Below are positions 1 to 8,600 of a stretch of 64,000 nucleotides of DNA, one piece after another; position 1 is the first letter of the stretch; each line of letters starts with the position of its first letter. Origin of the DNA: Ferrimonas aestuarii. GTDB taxonomy: Bacteria > Pseudomonadota > Gammaproteobacteria > Enterobacterales > Shewanellaceae. Both the position numbers and the translations under genes were made by a program. The notes under the pieces were generated by a model. That model saw only the letters and a program-made list of their open reading frames with translations. It did no database searches and was not told the DNA's origin. The stretch spans positions 1-64,000 of the forward strand of contig NZ_SWCJ01000010.1 in NCBI RefSeq assembly GCF_005116665.1. The letters run 5' to 3'.

Positions 1-16
1 CTGGCCCCCGCAACCA
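1..16 (+). tRNA. tRNA-fMet, 3' end only (cut by window start)
   Basis: The first 16 bases are identical to the last 16 bases of the complete tRNA-fMet further along, including the acceptor stem and the encoded CCA. It is therefore the tail of another initiator tRNA copy whose body lies before the window. The following bases (aactt) are also shared with the downstream copy, which suggests a tandem duplication. Confidence 0.8.
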
Positions 17-35
17 ACTTATTTGAAAATTCGAT

Positions 36-111
36 TCCCCCTTAGTTCAGTCGGTAGAACGGTGGACTGTTAATCCATATGTCGCTGGTTCAAGTCCAGC
101 AGGGGGAGCCA
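36..111 (+). tRNA. tRNA-Asn (anticodon GTT)
   Basis: This is a 76 nt cloverleaf with the CCA encoded. The acceptor arms TCCCCCT (36-42) and AGGGGGA pair fully, the discriminator is G, the anticodon loop reads CTGTTAA, and the T arm has GGTTCAAGTCC. It carries asparagine for translation. It sits between two initiator tRNA copies, and a decayed relative follows directly. Confidence 0.95.
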
Positions 112-124
112 CTTTTAAGATGGG

Positions 125-193
125 GTTCCCGAACGGTGGACTGGCTATGTTAAAACCGCATATGCCGCCAACACAAGTCCAGCAGGGGAGCCA
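125..193 (+). pseudogene. decayed tRNA-Asn copy
   Basis: The stretch shares a 13 nt block, GAACGGTGGACTG (131-143), and the 15 nt block CAAGTCCAGCAGGGG (174-188) plus GAGCCA with the intact tRNA-Asn just upstream. The 5' acceptor strand and D arm are absent, the anticodon region carries inserted bases, and the 3' acceptor strand has lost one G. It cannot fold as a normal tRNA, so it is read as the remnant of a tandem duplication. Confidence 0.75.
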
Positions 194-243
194 CGTTAAA
201 TTGCTTTGATGGCGACGAGACATTGAAGTGATACAGTTTCGGT

Positions 244-320
<77 letters not shown>

Positions 321-330
321 ACTTCTACTA

Positions 331-360
331 AGCCCAACTCATCTGAGTTGGGCTTTTTTA
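331..360 (+). terminator. rho-independent terminator of the tRNA cluster
   Basis: A perfect 10 bp stem, AGCCCAACTC (331-340) with GAGTTGGGCT (345-354), closes a 4 nt loop and is followed by a run of T. It ends the tRNA transcript. Confidence 0.92.
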
Positions 361-543
361 TTTCTGTAATTTTTCATTTTACCGGACGTCCTTTGTCAAA
401 AAGGGTGGTTTTCTCCAAGTACATTCTGCTAATTCAAACGAATTGTTCTGCTAGGTTCGCGAACCTCTTCCATTTTTCCTCTGTGTAACTGCCTAGATTG
501 GTTAGTTCAACCAAGATTTAGAGTCTTTGATTTAAATCAGTGT

Positions 544-571
544 TTGAAACTTAGCCATTAAAAGTTAGAAT
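544..571 (+). promoter_or_regulatory. sigma70-type promoter of fadIJ
   Basis: A -35 box TTGAAA (544-549) and a -10 box TAGAAT (566-571) are separated by 16 bp. Transcription would start near 578, immediately before the FadR-like operator. This is a motif match only. Confidence 0.5.
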
Positions 572-583
572 CGGATCACACTT

Positions 584-600
584 TACTGGTCTGACCTTGG
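584..600 (+). promoter_or_regulatory. FadR operator
   Basis: The sequence TACTGGTCTGACCTTGG contains the FadR core TGGTCNGACC intact. FadR is the acyl-CoA-responsive repressor of fad genes in gammaproteobacteria. The site lies just downstream of the predicted start of transcription, a position suited to repression of fadIJ that is lifted by long-chain acyl-CoA. Confidence 0.75.
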
Positions 601-649
601 CGATGAGCAAGCCCATGGTAGCCAGATTGCGACATCGAGAGGAAAAACG

Positions 650-1960
650 ATGACTAAAAGACAAGAGGTCACAACCCGTAATGGCGATCGTATTGCCATT
701 GTTTCCGGGTTACGTACGCCCTTCGCAAGACAAGCCACTGAATTTCACGGTGTCTCTGCACTGGATATGGGCAAGATGGTGGTATCCGAGTTGATGACTC
801 GTACTGATATTGATCCTGCCATTATCGATCAAGTGGTTTATGGCCAAGTAATTCAAATGCCTAAGGCACCCAACATCGCCCGTGAAATCGTGTTGGGTAC
901 CGGCATGAACGTGAACACCGATGCCTATAGTGTTACTCGTGCCTGCGCTACCTCCTTCCAATCTACTGTGAACGTGGCTGAGTCCATCATGGCTGGCACC
1001 GTTGAGGTGGGCATCGCTGGTGGTGCTGACTCAAGCTCGGTGCTACCTATCACGGTGACTCCTCGTCTGGCCCATGCGCTGGTGGATCTGACCAAGGCTA
1101 AGACCATGGGACAGCGTCTGAACATCTTTAAAAAGTTGAAACTTAAAGATTTAGCGCCGGTACCGCCTGCGGTTGCTGAGTACTCAACGGGCATCTCCAT
1201 GGGCCAAACCGCTGAGCAGATGGCCAAGAGTCACAGCATCAGCCGTCAATCTCAGGATGAGATGGCGATTCGCTCCCATGAATTGGCGACCAAGAGCTGG
1301 GAATCAGGCGTGTTGGCAAACGAAGTGATGACCTGTCATGTGCCGCCATACAAGCAGTTCATCAGCCAAGACAATAACGTCCGTGGTGACATGAAGCTTG
1401 AGAAGTTGGCTAAACTGCGGCCGGTATTTGATCGCAAGCATGGTTCGGTGACTGCGGCAAACTCCACCCCGTTGACCGACGGTGCATCGGCGCTGCTGAT
1501 GATGCCGGAGTCCAAAGCCAAAGCCTTGGGTTACGACCCTATCGGCTACATCCGCAGTTGGGCCTTTACCGCCATTGACGTGTGGGAAGACCTATTAATG
1601 GGCCCCTCTTATGCCACGCCGTTAGCACTTGATCGTGCCGGCATGACTCTGGCGGATCTGGATCTTATTGAGATGCATGAAGCCTTTGCCGCGCAGGCTC
1701 TGGCCAACATGAAGATGTTTGAGTCCAAGACTTTTGCTGAGAAGCAGCTTGGCCGCAGTGAAGCGATCGGCAACATCGATATGAGCAAGTTTAACGTAAT
1801 GGGCGGTTCTTTGGCTTATGGTCACCCGTTTGCCGCAACCGGTGCTCGCTTGATTACTCAGGTGTGTAATGAATTGAAACGCCGCGGTGGTGGTGTTGGA
1901 TTGACGACCGCGTGTGCCGCTGGTGGTCTGGGTGCAGCCATGGTTCTGGAGGTCGAATAA
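650..1960 (+). CDS. fadI: 3-ketoacyl-CoA thiolase FadI
   Basis: This thiolase cleaves 3-ketoacyl-CoA to acetyl-CoA and a shortened acyl-CoA, the last step of the beta-oxidation cycle, in the cytoplasm. The 436-residue protein has the nucleophile cysteine in RACATS (Cys99), the HEAFAAQ histidine motif and the C-terminal CAAGG cysteine (Cys422). The length fits FadI rather than the shorter FadA. The ATG has a GAGAGGAAAAA ribosome site. The stop overlaps the start of fadJ (TAATG), so the two subunits are translationally coupled. A FadR operator lies 50 bp upstream. Confidence 0.95.
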   Translation: MTKRQEVTTRNGDRIAIVSGLRTPFARQATEFHGVSALDMGKMVVSELMTRTDIDPAIIDQVVYGQVIQMPKAPNIAREIVLGTGMNVNTDAYSVTRACATSFQSTVNVAESIMAGTVEVGIAGGADSSSVLPITVTPRLAHALVDLTKAKTMGQRLNIFKKLKLKDLAPVPPAVAEYSTGISMGQTAEQMAKSHSISRQSQDEMAIRSHELATKSWESGVLANEVMTCHVPPYKQFISQDNNVRGDMKLEKLAKLRPVFDRKHGSVTAANSTPLTDGASALLMMPESKAKALGYDPIGYIRSWAFTAIDVWEDLLMGPSYATPLALDRAGMTLADLDLIEMHEAFAAQALANMKMFESKTFAEKQLGRSEAIGNIDMSKFNVMGGSLAYGHPFAATGARLITQVCNELKRRGGGVGLTTACAAGGLGAAMVLEVE

Positions 1961-4083
1961 TGAAAACCGATAGCTTTTTAGTAGAAGTTCACGAGGACAA
2001 CATCGCCATCATCACCATGGACGTACCTGGTGAGACCATGAACACCTTACGCAGTGAATTTGGCGATGAAGTTCGCCAAGTTTTGGATTTTTTAAAGTCT
2101 CGCAATGACCTAAAAGGGGTGGTATTTACCTCCGGTAAGCCTGATTCCTTTATCGCTGGTGCTGACATCAATATGTTAGCCAGCTGCGAAACCGCTGAAG
2201 ACGTTTATAAGTTGTCCCGTGACGGTCATAAGCTACTCAATGAGCTGGCCTCTCAGCGTCTTCCTGTCGTAGCGGCGATTCATGGGCCCTGTTTGGGCGG
2301 TGGGTTGGAGTTGGCACTGGCGTGTGACTATCGCGTGATCAGCAACAGCCCTAAGACCGTATTGGGTTTGCCAGAAGTTCAGCTTGGCATTCTGCCTGGT
2401 GGTGGTGGCACTCAGCGTCTCCCTAAATTGGTGGGCATCGCCAAATCGTTGGATCTGATGTTAACCGGTAAGCAGCTGCGCCCGAAGCAGGCGGTGAAGC
2501 TTGGGGTTGCCGATGAGATGGTACCGAATACAGTGCTCATAGAAGTGGCTAAGAAGCATTTGGCCAAAGGCAAGCGCGGTAAGGTGGCTCCGAAGCTAAA
2601 AGGCGCGGAGAAGCTGCTTGAGGCGACCTCAGCGGGACGTAACATTATCTATAAGCAAGCGCTGAAAACGGTAATGTCTAAAACCAAGGGCAACTACCCA
2701 GCACCAGAGAAGATCATCGATTGTGTGAAGGCCTCCTCTGGCGATCTGGAATCCGGCCTTAAACTGGAAGCCAAACATTTCTCTGAATTGGTGATGTCTT
2801 CCGAGTCTGAAGCCTTGCGTTCTATCTTCTTTGCGACTACCGAGATGAAGAAAGAGACTGGAGCGGGCGACGTTGAGCCGAAGCCGGTGAAACGTACCAT
2901 GGTGCTCGGCGGTGGTTTGATGGGCGGCGGCATTGCTAACGTTACCGCGGTGAAAGCCAAGGTTCCGGTTCGAATCAAAGACATTGCTCATGAGGGGATC
3001 AGCAAGGCGATGTCTTCTACCTGGAAGCAATTGGACAAGAAGGTTAAACGTCGTCATATCCTTGAGAGCGAGCGTGATAAGACCATGAGCTTGCTGACAG
3101 GCACATTGGACTATCAAGGGGCTCAGAGCATCGATATGGTGATCGAGGCGGTATTTGAAGACCTGAAGCTCAAGCACCAGATGGTGAAAGATGTGGAAGC
3201 CAATTGTGGCCCTGATACCATCTTTGCAACCAACACCTCATCCCTGCCTATTGGTCAGATTGCGGCGGTAGCCGAGCGCCCTGAACAGGTGATCGGTTTG
3301 CACTACTTCTCCCCGGTGGAAAAGATGCCGTTGGTTGAGGTGATTTCTCATGAAAAAACGTCTGCGCAAACCATTGCTACAACAGTGAAATTTGCTAAGA
3401 AACAGGGGAAAACACCGATTGTTGTTAAAGATTGCGCTGGGTTCTATGTAAATCGTATTTTAGCACCTTACATGAATGAAGCGGCTAATTTGCTTCTAGA
3501 AGGCGAAGCTATTGAAAAGCTTGATAATTCTTTAGTTAACTTCGGTTTCCCTGTTGGTCCAATAACCCTACTGGATGAGGTGGGAATTGATGTTGGCGCC
3601 AAAATTTCGCCGATTTTAGAGGCTGAATTGGGTTCTCGCTTCGCTGCACCAGCGGCATTCGACAAGCTTTTGGCGGATGGGCGCATGGGGCGCAAAAACG
3701 GTAAAGGCTTCTACCGTTTCGATAGCGATAAAAAAGGTGCCAAGCCAGTCGACGAATCTGTCTATAAAGTCTTGGGAATCACGCCATCTCCTCGCTTATC
3801 TGATAGCGAAATTGCTGAACGTTGTGTGGTCCAAATGCTCAATGAAGCAGCCCGTTGCCTGGATGAGGGTATCATTGCCAGCGCTCGTGACGGTGATATT
3901 GGTGCGATTTTCGGCATCGGTTTCCCACCGTTCCTAGGAGGTCCATTCCGCTACATGGATAAGCTGGGAGCGAAGCAGCTTGTGGCGATACTAGAGCGTT
4001 ATCAAAGCCTACACGGTGACCGCTTCGAGCCTTGTGAACGCCTTAAGGCGATGGCCGCGGAGGACCTGCGTTTTTACGAGTAA
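1960..4083 (+). CDS. fadJ: FadJ multifunctional enoyl-CoA hydratase / 3-hydroxyacyl-CoA dehydrogenase
   Basis: This is the alpha subunit of the FadIJ beta-oxidation complex. It hydrates 2-enoyl-CoA and oxidises the product to 3-ketoacyl-CoA for FadI. The N-terminal crotonase domain (about 1-190) has AGADIN, GPCLGGGLELALACDYR with a catalytic Glu, and LPEVQLGILPGGGGTQRLP. The NAD-binding domain starts near residue 315 with VLGGGLMGGGIA, followed by HYFSPVEKMPLVEV and two C-terminal dehydrogenase segments. The chosen start is the ATG that overlaps the fadI stop, giving 707 residues; the frame is open 48 bp further upstream but that part lies inside fadI. Confidence 0.95.
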   Translation: MKTDSFLVEVHEDNIAIITMDVPGETMNTLRSEFGDEVRQVLDFLKSRNDLKGVVFTSGKPDSFIAGADINMLASCETAEDVYKLSRDGHKLLNELASQRLPVVAAIHGPCLGGGLELALACDYRVISNSPKTVLGLPEVQLGILPGGGGTQRLPKLVGIAKSLDLMLTGKQLRPKQAVKLGVADEMVPNTVLIEVAKKHLAKGKRGKVAPKLKGAEKLLEATSAGRNIIYKQALKTVMSKTKGNYPAPEKIIDCVKASSGDLESGLKLEAKHFSELVMSSESEALRSIFFATTEMKKETGAGDVEPKPVKRTMVLGGGLMGGGIANVTAVKAKVPVRIKDIAHEGISKAMSSTWKQLDKKVKRRHILESERDKTMSLLTGTLDYQGAQSIDMVIEAVFEDLKLKHQMVKDVEANCGPDTIFATNTSSLPIGQIAAVAERPEQVIGLHYFSPVEKMPLVEVISHEKTSAQTIATTVKFAKKQGKTPIVVKDCAGFYVNRILAPYMNEAANLLLEGEAIEKLDNSLVNFGFPVGPITLLDEVGIDVGAKISPILEAELGSRFAAPAAFDKLLADGRMGRKNGKGFYRFDSDKKGAKPVDESVYKVLGITPSPRLSDSEIAERCVVQMLNEAARCLDEGIIASARDGDIGAIFGIGFPPFLGGPFRYMDKLGAKQLVAILERYQSLHGDRFEPCERLKAMAAEDLRFYE

Positions 4084-4095
4084 GGTCAAAAAAAC

Positions 4096-4119
4096 GGCAG
4101 CTTCGGCTGCCTTTTTTTT
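4096..4119 (+). terminator. terminator of fadIJ
   Basis: GGCAGC-TTCG-GCTGCC forms a tight tetraloop hairpin and is followed by eight T residues. Confidence 0.92.
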
Positions 4120-4145
4120 GCACTGTTGGTAAAGGTGAGTATAAT
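4118..4145 (+). promoter_or_regulatory. sigma70-type promoter of the small membrane protein gene
   Basis: TTGCAC (4118-4123) and a consensus TATAAT (4140-4145) are spaced by 16 bp. The -35 box overlaps the T tract of the fadJ terminator. The predicted start site lies about 70 bp before the small gene. Confidence 0.55.
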
Positions 4146-4219
4146 TCGCATCCACTTCGAGAACCGCTGGATAGGATGAAGGTGAAGTTCAGGCTCAGTT
4201 CCAAGTAGGTATAACGCGT

Positions 4220-4411
4220 ATGTGGCTGGTAGTTTCGATATTGTCATTTGGGTTCTTCGCAGTTCAGGCTTTTAAAACCGGTATGCCTGTTCGTCGATGG
4301 GCATTGGCTGGATTAGTTGCAGGCCCTGCTGTCTGGCCATTGTTTCAGGTGCACCTAAAGCGGGCACAGAAACGCAACTGGCAACCCAACTATGTGCGAT
4401 TAAATGCCTAG
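4220..4411 (+). CDS. small conserved-looking membrane protein, function unknown
   Basis: The gene encodes 63 residues with two hydrophobic segments, about 1-18 and 26-43, separated by a basic turn (VRRW) and followed by a basic tail (KRAQKRN). This looks like a hairpin inner-membrane protein. A convincing promoter precedes it and a terminator follows, so it appears to be a monocistronic unit and not a chance frame. I do not recognise a family. Confidence 0.6.
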   Translation: MWLVVSILSFGFFAVQAFKTGMPVRRWALAGLVAGPAVWPLFQVHLKRAQKRNWQPNYVRLNA

Positions 4412-4470
4412 CAGGTCGAGTGATTAAACGATGTAATCTGACTGGCTCACTCTAGCAATCGTCTTATCCC

Positions 4471-4507
4471 AAAAAAAAGCGCCGCAATTGCGGCGTTTTT
4501 TGCTTTT
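4471..4507. terminator. bidirectional terminator
   Basis: CGCCGCAATTGCGGCG is a self-complementary stem flanked by A8 on the left and T6 on the right. It can end both the small plus-strand gene and the minus-strand repeat gene. Confidence 0.88.
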
Positions 4508-4519
4508 ACGGGATTGAGC

Positions 4520-5518
4520 TTATGCAGTCTGCTGCTCAGACAGCTTGATCCAAGGGTGGCTGGCAGTCTGCTGCTCAGACAGCTTGATCCAAGGGTGGCT
4601 GGCAGTCTGCTGCTCAGACAGCTTGATCCAAGGGTGGCTGGCAGTCTGCTGCTCAGACAGCTTGATCCAAGGGTGGCTGGCAGTCTGCTGCTCGGATAGT
4701 TTGATCCAAGGGTGGCTGGCAGTCTGTTGCTCAGACAGCTTGATCCAAGGGTGGCTGGCAATCTGGTGCTCGGATAGCTTGATCCAAGGGTGGCTGGCAA
4801 TCTGCTGCTCAGATAACTTAATCCAAGGGTGGCTGGCGGTTTGCTGCTCAGATAGCTTGATCCAAGGGTGGCTGGCAGTTTGCTGCTCAGATAACTTAAT
4901 CCACGGGTGGCTGGCAGTTTGCTGCTCAGATAGCTTGATCCAAGGGTGGCTGGCAGTTTGTTGCTCAGACAGTTTGATCCAAGGGTGGCTGGCAGTCTGC
5001 TGCTCAGACAGTTTGATCCAAGGGTGGCTGGCAGTCTGCTGCTCAGACAGTTTGATCCAAGGGTGGCTGGCAGTTTGCTGCTCGGATAGCTTGATCCAAG
5101 GGTGGCTGGCAGTTTGCTGCTCGGATAGTTTGATCCAAGGGTGGCTGGCGGTCTGTTGTTCAGACAGTTTAATCCAAGGGTGGCTGGCAGTTTGCTGCTC
5201 GGATAGCTTGATCCAAGGGTGGCTGGCAGTTTGCTGCTCGGATAGCTTGATCCAAGGGTGGCTGCTTAGGTGAATGTTTTGCTCTAGATTGACTTTTTGA
5301 ATTTTAGAATTATCCAGTTGTTGAGATACTGGATTTTTTATCCAAGGAGTGCGGCTTTGCTGTATATCATTCTTTAGCCAAGGGTTTCGTGTTTCTGCGA
5401 ACATTTGCGCATTATAGGTATTTATTAAAGTATCACTTTTTTGTTCGTGGGAAATAACGTCAGCGATGCAAGTAGAAGCAAATGAAGAAAATACAACTGC
5501 AGTAATTAGATTTTTCAT
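4520..5518 (-). CDS. exported protein of 19 tandem 13-residue repeats (SHPWIKLSEQQTA)
   Basis: The 332-residue product has a signal peptide (about 1-19, hydrophobic ITAVVFSSFAS then CIA/DV). Residues 20-85 form a unique stretch that already holds two degenerate versions of the motif, NPWLKN (45-50) and TPWIKN (57-62). Residues 86-332 are exactly 19 copies of SHPWIKLSEQQTA and the protein stops at the end of the last copy. Only copies 12 and 13 deviate in sequence (QQIA, HQIA). The repeats contain no cysteine and place one tryptophan every 13 residues. No known domain is recognised. The gene lies 105 bp downstream of a GGDEF-EAL gene on the same strand. A secreted matrix, structural or multi-peptide precursor role is possible but unproven. 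Confidence 0.8.
   Translation of the reverse strand: MKNLITAVVFSSFASTCIADVISHEQKSDTLINTYNAQMFAETRNPWLKNDIQQSRTPWIKNPVSQQLDNSKIQKVNLEQNIHLSSHPWIKLSEQQTASHPWIKLSEQQTASHPWIKLSEQQTASHPWIKLSEQQTASHPWIKLSEQQTASHPWIKLSEQQTASHPWIKLSEQQTASHPWIKLSEQQTASHPWIKLSEQQTASHPWIKLSEQQTASHPWIKLSEQQTASHPWIKLSEQQIASHPWIKLSEHQIASHPWIKLSEQQTASHPWIKLSEQQTASHPWIKLSEQQTASHPWIKLSEQQTASHPWIKLSEQQTASHPWIKLSEQQTA
4523..5263 (-). repeat. 39 bp tandem repeat array, 19 copies, in frame
   Basis: The array is 741 bp, exactly 19 x 39 bp, and encodes the 13-residue units of the exported repeat protein. Copies differ mostly at third codon positions, for example CTG/CTA/TTA for Leu, TCT/TCC for Ser, ATC/ATT for Ile, AAG/AAA for Lys and CCT/CCG for Pro. 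There are no spacers between copies. Confidence 0.97.
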
Positions 5519-5623
5519 GAGAACGCCCTTGTTAAATTATTATCAGTGAAAAATGAGTTCACTGAGTAATTAGCAATGGGCGTGCCAGTTCTTTCCTGTC
5601 AAATATTTGAACTATTTAGTGAA

Positions 5624-8600
5624 TTAATCCTGCTTTTCTTTGAGCTTTTGTTTGAATAATGCTTGTTTTATCTTGGCTGTAGGCAAAGGCTTGCTAAAAA
5701 AGTAGCCTTGAATCATTTCACAGCCTAAGTCGCTTAATTTTTTAAGTTGTTGCTCAGTTTCAATTCCCTCTGCAACAACGGAAAGATCCATGTTATGTGC
5801 AATCGTAATAATGGAGTCAACCATCTTAAGATCCCGCTCGCTGTGGCCAATATCATCAATAAAGGATTTATCCACTTTCAACGTATGAATGGGGAATCGT
5901 TTTAAATAGGCCAGTGAGGAGTATCCGGTACCAAAGTCATCCAGCGCCAAGTGTACACCCAATGCTGATAGGCGATTCATGATGGTGATCGCATGCTCAG
6001 GCTGCTCAATCAAGGTACTCTCGGTGATCTCTAGCTCCAACTTATTCGCGGGAAGCCCGGTATGATGAAGCAGGCTTTCAATTCGGTCACACAAGGTTTC
6101 TGAGGTGAACTGAGGGCTGGAGAGATTCACGGCAATGCGGTCGAATTCCAGTCCTTCGTCTAACCAATGCGCGGCGGTTTGGCAAGCCTTGCGAAGCACC
6201 CAGTCGTCTAGCTCAACAATGAGGCCGGTGTCTTCTGCGAGCTTAATAAAGTGAAACGGTGATAGCGTGCCTTTCTCTGGGTGGTTGAGCCGTATCAACG
6301 CCTCCATGCCACAGATAAGATTGGTCTCTAGGTGAAGCTTAGGTTGGTAGTAAAGTTCAAACCACTCCTCTCTCAGCGCCTGACGAATCATGCTTTCGGT
6401 TTCGAATCGCTTCAATGCATCTTCATTCATGCTGTCGTTGAAAAACGAGAAGCGTTGGCCACCTAAGCTTTTGGCATGGTACATCGCCAGATCCGCTTTT
6501 CTGAGCAAGGTATTGGTGTCATTGTCATCGTCTGGAAAGCTGACAATGCCGATGCTGCCATTGATGACGATCTCCTCGTTACCAAGCAAAAACGGCTGAT
6601 CGAAGATACGCAGTATTTTACTGCCGATGGTCGCTGCAATGGCGCTGGAGTTTCGAACTTCGGCAATCACGGCGAACTCATCACCGCCGATCCGGTAAGC
6701 TTCTACATTGCCGGTAAGGCTGCTGTTGAGTCGCTGTGCGACGTGGCAGAGTAGGGTGTCACCACAATCATGGCCTAGGGTATCGTTAATGCGCTTGAAG
6801 TTATCGAGATCGAAGACCAATAAACAAAATGGTTGGTTATTGGTGATTCTGGCTTCTAGGCGAGTCTGTAAATAGGTGCGATTCGGCAGTCCGGTGAGCA
6901 CGTCGTTGTTGGTTAAACGGCGAAGCTCTAATTCATTATTCTTTCTATGAGTAATATCCGCGATAATACCAACGAAATAGCTAGGGTTATTTTTATCGCT
7001 ATTGATTAAATCAATGGAAACATCTAAATGAAGGTGACGGCCATCAAGGCGGCGATAATCAATTTCTGATGTCCAACGGCCTTGTTTGCTAACAATATTA
7101 GCAATGTCTTCTTGGTGGCTTTGCTCTAAGTTGCCAAGTTTAAATGGTTGGCCGATTAGTTCGTTTTTGTGACTGCCAAGTAGATGAGTTGCACTGTCAT
7201 TGAGCTCAATGTAGTTAAAGTTTTCATCAAGGATGAACATACCTTCAGAAATATTCTTTAGAGCTTGAGCAAAAATATTTAATCTTTCCTCTGTTGCCTT
7301 TATCAAAGAAATATCTTTAATGGTACCCGTCATTCGGGTAGGTTTTTCATCTTGGTATTCTACAATTTTGGCACGATCTAACAACCAAACCCAGTTACCG
7401 TTATTATCTTTAACGCGATAGGTAGCTTCAAAATGATCGACATTGCCATTTAGGTGTTCTGCAATGGCGTGACTGACTCGCTCTAAATCACCAGGGTGAA
7501 TATTGCTGTCGGTGGTGTGTACATTGCGACAGCCATCTTGGGGGAAGTCCAACTCACCAAGCACATTAGAGCGATACACGCGACCACCAACGATGTCCCA
7601 GTCCCACATCTCATCGCCACTTCCCCATAGGGAAAGTTTGAGGCGCTCTTCACTTTTTGCGATACGACGCTGTACCAACAGGCGTTGTTGGTAGTTGCGA
7701 TAGATAAGCACTGACAACAGCAGCAAAATCATGCCAGCACAGGCTTTGGCCATGTCTGTCAGCCACCAGGGAGGACGAATGTTGATTTGAACTTCGGTGA
7801 TTGGGCTTTCAATACCGGTTTCGTCTATGGTTTTTACCTGAAAGACATAGCTACCGTGAGGCACGTTGGTATAGGTAGCTTGACGCTGTTCATCTGGGGA
7901 CTCCATCCAATTTTCATCTAAGCCTTTTAAGCGATAGAGGTAGCTTAAATCGTGGGATAGGGCATCTGCTGGCGAGGAGAATTTGAACGAGAATGGGTAG
8001 TCGCTGTAATTTAAAAAGATCTGTTTGGCGCTGATGATGTTTTCAGGCAGTACGTTGCCGGGTTTGACCGCTTTATTAAACAGATTAAAGTCAAATATTA
8101 GCGGCGCAGAAAGTTGGTATTGAAAATCGTGGTTTTTACCGACGACATTGAAGCCATACTTTCCACCAAATAGCATTTTGTCTTGATAACGACCGGAAGC
8201 CAGCCCGAAAAATTCCGCCATGGCTCCCTGTTTTTGAGTATAGAGACGTTCCAATTTGCCGGTTTCATTGTTGATCACGACTACGCCGTTGGCGGTGGCC
8301 GTAATCAAGTAGTCGTCTGTGACTTCAAAGGAGTAGGAGGCGGTGTTGTAGAGGTCGGTCAGGTTTTCTACCTGGCCCAATGAATGGTAGCGATATAAGC
8401 CACCTTCGAAGTTTTGTAGAAAAATTCGACCTCGAGAGGCCTTGATGCCATTAATGATCACTCCTTCTAAGAAGGTACCATTACGGATGAGCTGCTGTTT
8501 GAGTTTCGTTATTTGATGGACGCCGTTTTGCGTACCAATGAATAAGCCGGTCCGTGTGGCTAGGCCGTTTAGAATGGGTGCCTGAATGCGCTCTTTAAAT

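Noticed and set aside
4523..5263. CRISPR array
   Set aside because: The 39 bp units are contiguous, with no unique spacers, and are in frame with a coding sequence.
4545..5273. A 242-codon plus-strand frame antisense to the repeat protein, itself made of 13-residue units (WLAVCCSDSLIQG)
   Set aside because: The 39 bp unit is a multiple of three, so an open antisense frame is preserved automatically. It has no signal peptide or ribosome site, and the synonymous pattern fits the minus-strand gene.
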